Part shown: positions 40,333 to 46,420 of the stretch, one piece after another
Position numbering within the stretch: the stretch's first letter is position 1
How the letters are laid out: every line of letters begins with the position of its first letter
IMG/VR virus record: IMGVR_UViG_3300044971_000413
Location: 1 to 46,739 of that record
DNA: 46,739 nucleotides
Source: a virus
Direction: 5' to 3' (one strand)
Notes under the pieces: generated by a model
Seen by the model: the letters and a program-made list of their open reading frames with translations, nothing else
Database searches by the model: none
Told to the model about the DNA's origin: nothing
Position numbers and translations under genes: made by a program

Positions 40333-41361
40333 CTAGAACATCAGATCGTTGAACTGGGGAAGGTTCAGCATGGCAATCACCCCACGGGATGCCATCGCTT
40401 CTTTATTCCTGGCATCCAGGTCCCGAAGGAACAGGCACCCGTATTCTGGGGCCAATCGCCGGACGTACTGACAGAGAGCATCTCCGTTGGCAGGCTTCCA
40501 GTTCGCCGCCAGATAAACCGCCGTAGCGTAACAGGCGCTGAGATCGGTGGGGATATCCACTGCCATGGGGTTCGCTAGAATCGCGGAGATGAGGGGCAGA
40601 GAGCGCCATGTCCTGAGGAACCCCAGGAACTCTATGCCCACACCCATACCGATCAATCCGTTGATCAGGTCGGATGCGATGTCGTCGCTAGGTTCCTGGT
40701 CGAGGATGCGAGAGAGCATCTCAACAGAGCGAGGAGTGCAGAAAGCAAACTCCGACTTGATCGGCTTCTGTACTAAGAGATTCTTACGGAAGGCAAAGAA
40801 GGCCCGGAGTTCAGGACGGATATGCGGGGTGATAGGCTTGGCCGGGATAAGTTCCACGGTCATGTTGGCGTCACCCTTAGCCGCCCATCCGGCCCAGCTA
40901 TCGTAGCCGGATTCCAGCGTGATGTGCAGGAACCGATTGAGGAGTGGGGCCGGAGGTTGGGTGTAGTTGCCTCCGTCCTGAGCACGGTTGCCAGTCGCAC
41001 AGATGTACGCGCCATCAGGCAGAGAGTAGTCGCCTAGCCTACGTTCCAGGACTAGCTGGTACAAGGCGCATTGCACTGATAACGGCGCGTCAGGCAGTTC
41101 CTCGACGGCCAGGAGGGTATCGCCATGGGTAGGCAACCACGATGGGATAGCTCTCAGGCAGACGCCGTTGTCGATGTATGGAATACCCATATCCACTGGG
41201 TCCATCATCGTAGGCCGGATGTCGATATGCTCACGGCTTAAACCCCTGGCGACCATGCGGACGATGCTGGACTTCCCGACACCAGCCTGCCCCCAGATCC
41301 ACATAGGGACACGGGCATTGATGGCGACCTGAATCGCCTTTACGAGTTCTGTTGAATACAT
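40333..41361 (-). CDS. MoxR-like AAA+ ATPase
   Basis: A 342-residue AAA+ protein with Walker A GQAGVGKSS (24-32), Walker B LLAVEELPDA (83-92), sensor 1 in CATGNRAQD (N125) and an arginine-finger candidate in PLLNRF (139-144). The insert after Walker A (RPTMMDPVDMGIPYIDNG) suits the MoxR/CbbQ group. These ATPases remodel targets chosen by VWA partners. Two genes downstream is the VWA/zincin gene. The start at 41361 has an AGGAG 8 nt upstream and a hairpin before it (41378-41401). Confidence 0.87.
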   Translation of the reverse strand: MYSTELVKAIQVAINARVPMWIWGQAGVGKSSIVRMVARGLSREHIDIRPTMMDPVDMGIPYIDNGVCLRAIPSWLPTHGDTLLAVEELPDAPLSVQCALYQLVLERRLGDYSLPDGAYICATGNRAQDGGNYTQPPAPLLNRFLHITLESGYDSWAGWAAKGDANMTVELIPAKPITPHIRPELRAFFAFRKNLLVQKPIKSEFAFCTPRSVEMLSRILDQEPSDDIASDLINGLIGMGVGIEFLGFLRTWRSLPLISAILANPMAVDIPTDLSACYATAVYLAANWKPANGDALCQYVRRLAPEYGCLFLRDLDARNKEAMASRGVIAMLNLPQFNDLMF

Positions 41362-41377
41362 ATATCTCCTGTTAGAT

Positions 41378-41401
41378 AAGGGCAGATCAGTGCCTGCCCT
41401 T
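41378..41401 (-). other. Hairpin in leader of MoxR-like gene
   Basis: AAGGGCAG / CTGCCCTT form a perfect 8-bp stem with an 8-nt loop, 12-15 nt upstream of the gene's ribosome site on the minus strand. On the plus strand TTGTTGTT follows, so it could also end stray rightward transcription. Adjacent is a double TTAAGGG. Confidence 0.5.
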
Positions 41402-41406
41402 TGTTG

Positions 41407-41589
41407 TTAAGGGTTAAGGGTTAGCTTCCAAGGTTGAAGCAACTTGCGCCGTCGAGTATCTGATTCGGAGGCGATGGCTCGAGCTTGGTCAACGGTACTA
41501 CGCGCCCAGCTATGCGCTTCCTCGTCTGTCTTGAACCGTTTGGTAGCGTGCTGCTTTCCGTTAGGTTCGTAGAGTATAGCGATGGTCAT
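41407..41589 (-). CDS. Small hypothetical protein, 60 aa
   Basis: A basic helical product (MTIAILYEPNGKQHATKRFKTDEEAHSWARS...). The sequence 'FKTDEEAHSWA' resembles small phage proteins with a strand-helix fold. ATG 41589 overlaps the stop of the upstream membrane microprotein (ATGA). No family is recognised. Confidence 0.62.
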   Translation of the reverse strand: MTIAILYEPNGKQHATKRFKTDEEAHSWARSTVDQARAIASESDTRRRKLLQPWKLTLNP

Positions 41590-41711
41590 AACAGTTTAAG
41601 CAACCACCACAACACGGTGCAGACGAATAATGCTGACAGGGCGCAGAAGAGGAGTCCGATGATACCTGCAAGGGCTTCAATCCACTCTTCGATACTCTTA
41701 AAAACTCTCAT
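41586..41711 (-). CDS. Membrane microprotein, 41 aa
   Basis: Minus-strand ATG at 41711, stop TGA at 41586-41588. The product has a short charged N-terminus (MRVFKSIEEWIEAL) and a hydrophobic stretch of about 25 residues (AGIIGLLFCALSALFVCTVL and on). It overlaps both neighbours by 4 bp (ATGA at each end), a sign of coupled translation. It could be a holin- or pinholin-like membrane peptide; that is inference. Confidence 0.6.
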   Translation of the reverse strand: MRVFKSIEEWIEALAGIIGLLFCALSALFVCTVLWWLLKLL

Positions 41712-41956
41712 CTGGTATACCCCTCACCAGCCAAGTCCCTCTCCCGCATCTTGAGCAGAATGCGGTTGATCTCGTACTCGTTGCTTTCGAGTACGGCTAT
41801 GTCGAGTTCGTACTGGAGTTCATCTCCATGCCAGATCGCTGCTTTCAGGTGCCGGATCTTGTCCACCAAGTAGGTGGACATAGGTGTCCCGGTCTCCCGC
41901 AACTGCGTCTCGATGGCTTTCAGTTCATCACTGCACCACTTCTGAAATGTGTTCAT
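41708..41956 (-). CDS. Small helical hypothetical protein, 82 aa
   Basis: An acidic/charged helical protein (MNTFQKWCSDELKAIETQLRETG...). It has a ribosome site AAGGAG and palindrome copy 2 just upstream (41967-41982), so it may head a short sub-operon of this gene, the 41-aa microprotein, the 60-aa protein and the MoxR-like ATPase. No family is recognised. Confidence 0.65.
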   Translation of the reverse strand: MNTFQKWCSDELKAIETQLRETGTPMSTYLVDKIRHLKAAIWHGDELQYELDIAVLESNEYEINRILLKMRERDLAGEGYTR

Positions 41957-41966
41957 ACCTCTCCTT

Positions 41967-41982
41967 TGTCTAAATTTATACA
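41967..41982. promoter_or_regulatory. 16-bp palindromic element, copy 2
   Basis: TGTCTAAATTTATACA, identical to copy 1, ends 10 nt upstream of ATG 41956 and only 2 nt from the stop of the upstream microprotein gene. Confidence 0.75.
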
Positions 41983-41984
41983 GG

Positions 41985-42086
41985 TTATTTGGTTAGGGAG
42001 TAGATAGCGGCAAGTGCTATCACAATGTACGGCAGGTACTTGAGCAAGGCTACCGTTATCTGGTCGAGCAGGTCAGGGCCTTTCAC
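41985..42086 (-). CDS. Membrane microprotein, 33 aa (GTG start)
   Basis: GTG 42086 overlaps the stop of the 55-aa gene (GTGA). The product is amphipathic then hydrophobic (LLKYLPYIVIALAAIYSL near the C-terminus), predicting one membrane span. It is short and starts with GTG, so the call is tentative, but the coupling and the two similar neighbours support it. Confidence 0.45.
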   Translation of the reverse strand: MKGPDLLDQITVALLKYLPYIVIALAAIYSLTK

Positions 42087-42250
42087 TTGCCTTCTGCCTC
42101 ACGCTGTAGGGAAGCAAGCAGATCTTTACCTGCCTGCCCTTCCATCTGTTGAGGCAACACCCAGCGGCTTACGGTACGGCCGTTAGGGAAGACGAGGGAC
42201 ACCTGGATGGTGTCCCCGCCAGCGTCTTGGATGCGTAGCTCAGGAGTCAT
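42083..42250 (-). CDS. Small hypothetical protein, 55 aa
   Basis: ATG 42250 has GAGGAAG just upstream and lies inside the end of the preceding gene (11-bp overlap). The product opens MTPELRIQDAGGDTIQVSLV and continues with FPNGRTVSRWVLP, a likely small beta fold, and a helical tail. No family is recognised. Confidence 0.6.
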   Translation of the reverse strand: MTPELRIQDAGGDTIQVSLVFPNGRTVSRWVLPQQMEGQAGKDLLASLQREAEGK

Positions 42251-42536
42251 ACTTCCTCGCTCGCCGCCTCATTTCCTCGCCGAAAAGATAATCTTGAATC
42301 TGCCCCAGCTCTCGTTTGACCTGCAATAGCTTTGCCATTCGCTCGCTGTGCTGATCTTGCGCCACATACAGCGCAGGCGTCCCTTCAATGTTCCCCTGAG
42401 GGTAGTAGTCTCTACCGTTAGGAGCGGCTTCAGCCAGTGCGTCTATTGCGGTTACTACCGCATGGTAGGCACGTTCGTTGTTCTCGATCAGGGACTGTAA
42501 GGAAGTCCCGTTCATGTGTATCGTTGGCATTATCAT
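42240..42536 (-). CDS. Small helical hypothetical protein, 98 aa
   Basis: ATG 42536 is chosen because AGGAG lies upstream and the palindrome copy 3 precedes it; a longer ORF from 42638 would run into the clamp gene. The product is mostly helical (SLIENNERAYHAVVTAIDALAE..., MAKLLQVKRELGQIQDYLFGEE) with a basic tail. No family is recognised. Confidence 0.7.
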   Translation of the reverse strand: MIMPTIHMNGTSLQSLIENNERAYHAVVTAIDALAEAAPNGRDYYPQGNIEGTPALYVAQDQHSERMAKLLQVKRELGQIQDYLFGEEMRRRARKYDS

Positions 42537-42552
42537 CCGTTTATCTCCTGGT

Positions 42553-42568
42553 TGTCTAAATTTAGACA
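42553..42568. promoter_or_regulatory. 16-bp palindromic element, copy 3
   Basis: The perfect palindrome TGTCTAAATTTAGACA ends 16 nt upstream of ATG 42536 and contains the clamp gene stop codon (TAA, 42562-42564). Confidence 0.8.
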
Positions 42569-43122
42569 GAGTAGCGGCGCGACTGATACCCTTTCGCCTC
42601 TCGAATCGGCATGAGGAGCGATTGAACGTCTTGCCCATCTTCCCGTGCCGATTCTAGGATGATTGCGTTGTTATTCGGCCTATCGGGGTTAAAGTACATA
42701 CGAACGAGCCCATCCGCAGCGGCGTGGATCTCCATAAGATCCTTCATGTACTTCGGATCGAACTGGATGCACGTCCAATCCTCAGACTTGGGGACAACCC
42801 GTTCATAGTCCGGGAAGTATCCCTGTAGTGCTTCAAAGGTCACGTTCACGCCCTCCGACTTGAACGAGATATCGGCTTGGCTTGCGCCAGTAATCTCGAC
42901 AGAGTTCTTCCCTGCCATCTTGGCGAGTTGCACCGCATCCGCAGACTTCAGGACGACGTGCTTGTCCATTTTGTCGGCGGTGGCCAGATGCTTAACTCTC
43001 GTCAAGCGGTGGCCATCCGTCACGACCGTCTCTTTGTTGGTAAGGAAGATCCCGTTCAGCGTAAAGCGGGATTCCGTCTTGGCGACGATCTTATGGATCA
43101 TCAGGCTAAGTTTGGTAATCAT
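42562..43122 (-). CDS. DnaN-like sliding clamp, shortened (two-domain?)
   Basis: A 186-residue protein with signatures of bacterial beta clamp domains 2 and 3: 'SRFTLNGIFLTNKETVVTDGHRL', 'GYFPDYERVVP', and near the end 'SLLMPIREAK', which mirrors the MPMR/L C-terminus of DnaN. The usual clamp has three domains and about 366 residues; domain 1 has no counterpart here. A two-domain clamp would need to trimerise to close a ring, like T4 gp45. No DNA polymerase is encoded in the window. The palindrome copy 4 lies upstream with a TAGGAG ribosome site. Confidence 0.8.
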   Translation of the reverse strand: MITKLSLMIHKIVAKTESRFTLNGIFLTNKETVVTDGHRLTRVKHLATADKMDKHVVLKSADAVQLAKMAGKNSVEITGASQADISFKSEGVNVTFEALQGYFPDYERVVPKSEDWTCIQFDPKYMKDLMEIHAAADGLVRMYFNPDRPNNNAIILESAREDGQDVQSLLMPIREAKGYQSRRYSV

Positions 43123-43137
43123 AATTCTCCTATTGGT

Positions 43138-43153
43138 TGTCTAAATTTAGACA
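43138..43153. promoter_or_regulatory. 16-bp palindromic element, copy 4
   Basis: The perfect TGTCTAAATTTAGACA ends 15 nt upstream of the clamp ATG (43122). The following bases ACCAATAGGAGAATTAT are the same as in copy 5. Confidence 0.8.
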
Positions 43154-43156
43154 ACG

Positions 43157-43258
43157 CTAGAACACTATTAGATAAACTGCGAACATCGCCGCATAGATAG
43201 CGACAATGAATAGCAGAGTGAGCGTGCTTTCAGTCTCGACGGATTTACGGGGGTCCAT
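43157..43258 (-). CDS. Membrane microprotein, 33 aa
   Basis: ATG 43258 shares one base with the stop of the gene upstream (TAATG). The product has a polar N-terminus (MDPRKSVETEST) and a hydrophobic span LTLLFIVAIYAAMFAVYLIV. It stops 3 nt before palindrome copy 4. The size and layout match the microprotein at 41985. Confidence 0.55.
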   Translation of the reverse strand: MDPRKSVETESTLTLLFIVAIYAAMFAVYLIVF

Positions 43259-43518
43259 TAGGCGTTCCCCCCGGCGACGAACACCCATACATAGCTACCG
43301 TCCGCTAGCACTCCACCCGCTAGGGTGCGGTTCTCTCCGGCCGAGATCCACCCCCGTTCGGCCGCCAGCGCCATAGCGGCGGCACGATGGTTGCTGTCAG
43401 GGTTTAAGCTGTATTCCCAATCGAAATAGCGCCGCTTGCATCCCGCTGCGGTTGCGCTGATGCGCGACCGACGGTTAAACTTGATTTCTTTGGCCCGTGT
43501 CACGATAGCATAGTGCAT
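43258..43518 (-). CDS. Small hypothetical protein, 86 aa
   Basis: The start at 43518 is preceded by TAGGAG and palindrome copy 5. The product has a basic N-terminal half and a section 'NHRAAAMALAAERGW' followed by a Gly/Val beta-type end (GGVLADGSYVWVFVAGG). No family is recognised. It is followed by the coupled microprotein. Confidence 0.68.
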   Translation of the reverse strand: MHYAIVTRAKEIKFNRRSRISATAAGCKRRYFDWEYSLNPDSNHRAAAMALAAERGWISAGENRTLAGGVLADGSYVWVFVAGGNA

Positions 43519-43536
43519 AATAATTCTCCTATTGGT

Positions 43537-43552
43537 TGTCTAAATTTAGACA
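43537..43552. promoter_or_regulatory. 16-bp palindromic element, copy 5
   Basis: The perfect TGTCTAAATTTAGACA ends 18 nt upstream of ATG 43518. It directly abuts a second palindrome at 43553-43567. Confidence 0.8.
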
Positions 43553-43594
43553 GAGTACAGTGTACTCATCCAAGCGCTCTCATAACGCGCTTGG
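43553..43594. repeat. Two further inverted repeats next to copy 5
   Basis: GAGTACA-g-TGTACTC (43553-43567) is a perfect 7-bp inverted repeat around one base. CCAAGCGC-N9-GCGCTTGG (43570-43594) is a perfect 8-bp hairpin. With copy 5, three palindromes fill 43537-43594, the gap before the next gene. Confidence 0.7.
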
Positions 43595-43602
43595 TCAGTA
43601 CG

Positions 43603-43860
43603 CTAGCACCCGCAGCAGGGGTAATCCTCGTGTCCGCACGCCATGCGCCCGATCTCTCGCCCATCGTAAGCGTACAGCCCGTTAGGGTCACGCTTGGATG
43701 CGTAGTATCCCGCCGGACGTGGTCGGCTTGGTCTATCTGGTCCTGCCTTGCAGCCTAGGCAGTACAGTTTCGAGTTGCTGTAGTTTGCCTTGGACCCTGA
43801 ATGTATCTGTGCCCCGCAAGCGCGGCATGGTGCGGCGTATTTTACTGTGATGGTAGCCAT
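43603..43860 (-). CDS. Zinc-ribbon-like Cys-rich protein, 85 aa
   Basis: ATG 43860 is chosen (AGGGGGTG upstream; TAATG overlap with the 19-codon ORF). CRAC (12-15) and CLGC (34-37) form a zinc ribbon pair. The last residues CGHEDYPCCGC add five more Cys/His. It may bind nucleic acid or act as a small metal-held scaffold; no specific family is recognised. Confidence 0.7.
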   Translation of the reverse strand: MATITVKYAAPCRACGAQIHSGSKANYSNSKLYCLGCKAGPDRPSRPRPAGYYASKRDPNGLYAYDGREIGRMACGHEDYPCCGC

Positions 43861-43919
43861 TACAGCACCCCCTGAGCTGTGGAATAACCCACGTTCTTCA
43901 TGTATCCAGTCCAGTTCAT
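43860..43919 (-). CDS. Possible 19-residue leader peptide ORF
   Basis: ATG 43919 follows a strong AGGAG (GGAGACAAC spacing) and reads MNWTGYMKNVGYSTAQGVL before a stop that overlaps the next ATG (TAATG). It may only serve to couple translation of the Cys-rich gene, or encode a functional peptide. Confidence 0.4.
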   Translation of the reverse strand: MNWTGYMKNVGYSTAQGVL

Positions 43920-43941
43920 GTTGTCTCCTGATTTGATTGTG

Positions 43942-43970
43942 ATAGTGGGGGAGTATCCCCCCCCCCACGG
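43942..43970. other. G:C hairpin with 10-base C homopolymer
   Basis: GTGGGGG and CCCCCAC arms flank AGTATCC and a run of ten C (43957-43966). It lies between the stop of the 247-aa gene and the leader ORF. Homopolymer length may vary or be a read error. There is no T-run after it on the minus strand. Confidence 0.4.
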
Positions 43971-43977
43971 TGTAATA

Positions 43978-44721
43978 CTATCCCAGCGTGATATTGATCA
44001 GCGGTGACTTATTAGCGATCACGCTATGATCTTGTATCACGATATTCTTGCGTTTGTCGCCATTAGTCGTGCCGTCGCATAACTTGCAATCGGCGCAGAC
44101 CGTGCGCTTACCAGCTTCGGCGCTTGCAGGGCATGAGATTTCGCCCTGCAGTTTCGTATTTTCCCCTTTGGGAGATACTCGAAACGATCTCCATCCCATA
44201 CTGGCTGCAAGAGCGTACTCCTGTGGTGAGTCACAGGATGCCATAAAGTAGCTACGTCCCCATGCTGCAACCACTGACTGCCACTGGTGAGTGTATCCCG
44301 TGCGCCCTTTCGCATGGGAGCTTACAGCCTCTACCACTTCTCGACTAATGAAGGCCGGGTCACCATATGCGCCCCAGCGGATCATGCGCCCACCGAATGT
44401 TGCTTTGTATTCTTCGGGGTCGATTTTACGATAGCCGCCGCGCTGGTAACACTTCCAGATACCGCTAGCAGCTTTACCGACCTGAACGTAACATCGACGA
44501 TTGATGCGCTTGCCATTTACTAACTCGCCCATATGCTTACAAGTACCGCATATAGTCCAATCCATGCCATTCTTGATGGTCCAAAGTGGCGATTCATGAC
44601 GGTACAGGATGTAAACCTGTATCATGCCGCCAGTCTTAGCGTTGGTAGACTTGCTGCGAAGTCCTACTGCTATCACTACGATGTCGTTAGTCTCCTCGAG
44701 AATAACTCCGTTTTTGTTCAT
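43978..44721 (-). CDS. Cys-rich phage protein of unknown function, 247 aa
   Basis: ATG 44721 is chosen because GGAGGAG lies upstream. Motifs: 'WTICGTCKHMG' (CxxC), 'RRCYVQVGKAASGIWKCYQRGGY', 'GGRMIRWGAYGDPAFI', 'YTHQWQ' and a second cluster 'ISCPASAEAGKRTVCADCKLCDG' followed by 'KNIVIQDH'. I have seen this arrangement in many unrelated phages but cannot name the function; the paired Cys clusters suggest metal or Fe-S binding. It is the first gene of the leftward block next to the gene-free kilobase. Confidence 0.72.
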   Translation of the reverse strand: MNKNGVILEETNDIVVIAVGLRSKSTNAKTGGMIQVYILYRHESPLWTIKNGMDWTICGTCKHMGELVNGKRINRRCYVQVGKAASGIWKCYQRGGYRKIDPEEYKATFGGRMIRWGAYGDPAFISREVVEAVSSHAKGRTGYTHQWQSVVAAWGRSYFMASCDSPQEYALAASMGWRSFRVSPKGENTKLQGEISCPASAEAGKRTVCADCKLCDGTTNGDKRKNIVIQDHSVIANKSPLINITLG

Positions 44722-44803
44722 GTTCTGTGTCTCCTCCTGATTGTGGTTATGCCCACATATAAGCCCACTTCTCAAGTGAGCTTATTCTAGGCACAAACTG
44801 AAA

Positions 44804-44829
44804 TAGGCGCATGTTTTATCATGCGCCTA
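44804..44829. other. Perfect 10-bp hairpin
   Basis: TAGGCGCATG-ttttat-CATGCGCCTA. On the minus strand it is followed by TTTCAG, so it could weakly stop leftward readthrough or lie in the 5' leader of the leftward block. Confidence 0.55.
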
Positions 44830-44884
44830 CATTTGTTATTAATTACAATCATCCGATATCAGTACATCATTCAATTCTGGCTTA

Positions 44885-45177
44885 CTGTGTATTCACCGCT
44901 GTGGGTTACTGTTAGTTCAGCACTGATTTACTCGCGATATAATTGATATCGGCTGGCCCGTCTTACTCTACTTGCTATCGTGTCTGCAATAGTTAGGCCA
45001 GTTAGTTTTACAACCGGATGTTCGGACGTATTACCGTATGTAACCTAATACATACTCGCTCACCTATAACTTCTTCTGGAACTCGACTTATGACGTAAAC
45101 CATGTTTTACTATGGCCTAACTGGTGTATTTGTGCCTACTGTATATTCACCGCTAGTGGGGTACTGTTATTTCAGCG
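44885..45177. repeat. Imperfect repeat of about 37 bp, two copies
   Basis: 44885-44921 and 45139-45177 share CTGT-T-ATTCACCGCT and then GT--GTTACTGTTA-TTCAGC with a few changes and a 2-base length difference. Both are in the same orientation, about 252 bp apart. Confidence 0.65.
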
Positions 45178-45381
45178 TATACTTAGTTAGTTGTCAGCGG
45201 CTTTCCTGATACAGGCTTTGCGCGTGGAACCTTACTTTCCCGTTGGTTCTTTCCTATCGGATACATGATGCCGTTACTTAGTGACAGACTCCGTTAGCTG
45301 TAACTGACATTCTCGCGATTTCTCGCCTGACATGTTATAGGGGAGTTTCCACAGGTTTATGGTGTCGTCAAAATCGAACTA

Positions 45382-45541
45382 TAGCGGCTTACGTTTATCA
45401 GCCCGGAGGCGGCGGCGCTATCGTTCCAGACTCAACATCAGTTAGACTGTTGTCCGTTTGGCATGCTGTCGTCTCGTTTTCTCTCGAGACTATTTAGTGG
45501 TAGCGGCTTACGTTTATCAGCCCGGAGGCGGCGGCGCTATC
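45382..45541. repeat. Perfect 41-bp direct repeat, two copies
   Basis: 45382-45422 and 45501-45541 are identical (opening TAGCGGCTTACG, closing GGCGGCGCTATC), 119 bp apart. Each copy can pair its ends (TAGCG / CGCTA) and holds a small GCC-cgga-GGC hairpin. It is GC-rich in otherwise AT-balanced sequence. It could be an iteron, RNA structure or recombination site. Confidence 0.85.
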
Positions 45542-45691
45542 CAACTTCGACTATCCTAGCAATCGATTGCAGGTTTATGCAATTCCAGGAATCACTTTAT
45601 TTTCAATAACTTGCAGACTTTACGTCCACATGGATTATTAAAGTTCTTTAACTATTAGGCGAAACTGTGGCGAAAGTAGTGGCGCCCCGCT

Positions 45692-45715
45692 CGCGCGCGC
45701 ACGCGCGTATATATG
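45692..45715. other. 24-nt alternating pyrimidine-purine tract (Z-DNA-prone)
   Basis: From CGCGCGCGC at 45692 to TATATG at 45715 pyrimidine and purine alternate without a break. Such tracts can flip to Z-DNA under negative supercoiling. It ends 18 bp upstream of the extended -10 of the TerS promoter. Confidence 0.6.
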
Positions 45716-45732
45716 ATGCATGATACGCTCGC

Positions 45733-45760
45733 TGGTATAATGTATACTTATAGAAGTATA
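45733..45760 (+). promoter_or_regulatory. Extended -10 promoter and operator-like repeat before TerS
   Basis: TGGTATAAT (45733-45741) is a perfect extended -10 box; no good -35 is present. Two bases later TATACTT-atag-AAGTATA (45743-45760) is a perfect inverted repeat over the likely start of transcription, suited to a repressor or to a 5' hairpin. Confidence 0.65.
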
Positions 45761-45801
45761 GGACTATAAACGCCATTTATAGCAGCATAAGGAGTATTGA
45801 T

Positions 45802-46398
45802 ATGGGGAAAGAGAAGCTAGCGGAGATAGTAGCCAAACTGACCGCCAAACAACGGAAGTTCGCGGAAGGGCTAGTTTATGGTGGACTGAGTAAGGCGGAA
45901 GCATATAGGCAAGCTTACCGCTGGAATGGTAACGGAAACGCCGTTAGGGTGAGCGCAGTTAGGAATGCGCAGAAGCCTAATGTTGCTCTAGCTATAAAGG
46001 CCATGGAAGAAGAGAAAGTAGCACAATGGTGGGAGAACAAGCATAAGCTTCAATCCTATGTAATGAATGGACTAATCAGCACCACAGATAACACAAAGTC
46101 TGATATGGTCAAACTAAAGTCACTAGAGTTGCTGGGGCGCACTAGATACGCTTCAGTTTTCGAGGAACCACAGGCTAATGAATCGACCACACAGTTACAT
46201 GATAACATCTCTGAACTTATACAATCTAAGCTAGCTATGCTACTAACACTAGGCGATGTTACTCCTACTAAGTTGATTGATGTTACTCCTAGTAACTTAG
46301 AGTTTCGCGACGTTACTGTGCCGGATGGGGGCGGCTTGACGCCGGAGGAGGTATCCACGGCCCCCACGGGGGGCGGGGAGGGGGATGAGGCCGGGTGA
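45802..46398 (+). CDS. terS: Terminase small subunit
   Basis: A 198-residue protein. The N-terminal about 75 residues match the Terminase_2 pattern: 'LTAKQRKFAEGLVYGGLSKA', 'EAYRQAYRW', 'SAVRNAQKPNVALAIKAMEEE', an HTH-type DNA-binding segment. The middle is helical (oligomerisation) and the C-terminus is Gly/Thr/Glu-rich and probably binds TerL. A strong AAGGAG (45789-45794) precedes ATG 45802. TerS recognises the packaging site and recruits TerL. It is about 2.6 kb upstream of TerL if the window ends are joined. Confidence 0.88.
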   Translation: MGKEKLAEIVAKLTAKQRKFAEGLVYGGLSKAEAYRQAYRWNGNGNAVRVSAVRNAQKPNVALAIKAMEEEKVAQWWENKHKLQSYVMNGLISTTDNTKSDMVKLKSLELLGRTRYASVFEEPQANESTTQLHDNISELIQSKLAMLLTLGDVTPTKLIDVTPSNLEFRDVTVPDGGGLTPEEVSTAPTGGGEGDEAG

Positions 46399-46420
46399 GG
46401 GGTGGTTGTGTATACATACT

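Larger units (their letters stand above)
44722..45801. other. Gene-free, repeat-rich region between divergent operons
   Basis: About 1.08 kb without a convincing gene. It separates the leftward block from the rightward TerS gene, so it must hold both promoters. It contains hairpins (44761-44783; 44804-44829), the palindrome CGATAT-N5-ATATCG (44935-44951), a diverged about 37-bp repeat, a perfect 41-bp repeat and an alternating purine-pyrimidine tract. An origin or regulatory RNA is possible. Confidence 0.6.

Noticed and set aside
40316-43552. LexA (SOS) boxes
   Set aside because: The spacing is TGT-N10-ACA, not the CTGT-N8-ACAG of proteobacterial LexA, and the core does not fit GAAC-N4-GTTC.
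45382-45541. CRISPR-like array
   Set aside because: Only two copies with a 78-bp gap, no third repeat and no cas genes nearby.
44722-45801. tRNA genes in the gene-free kilobase
   Set aside because: I found no T-arm TTCGA-type motif with a matching acceptor stem; the hairpins present do not form a cloverleaf.
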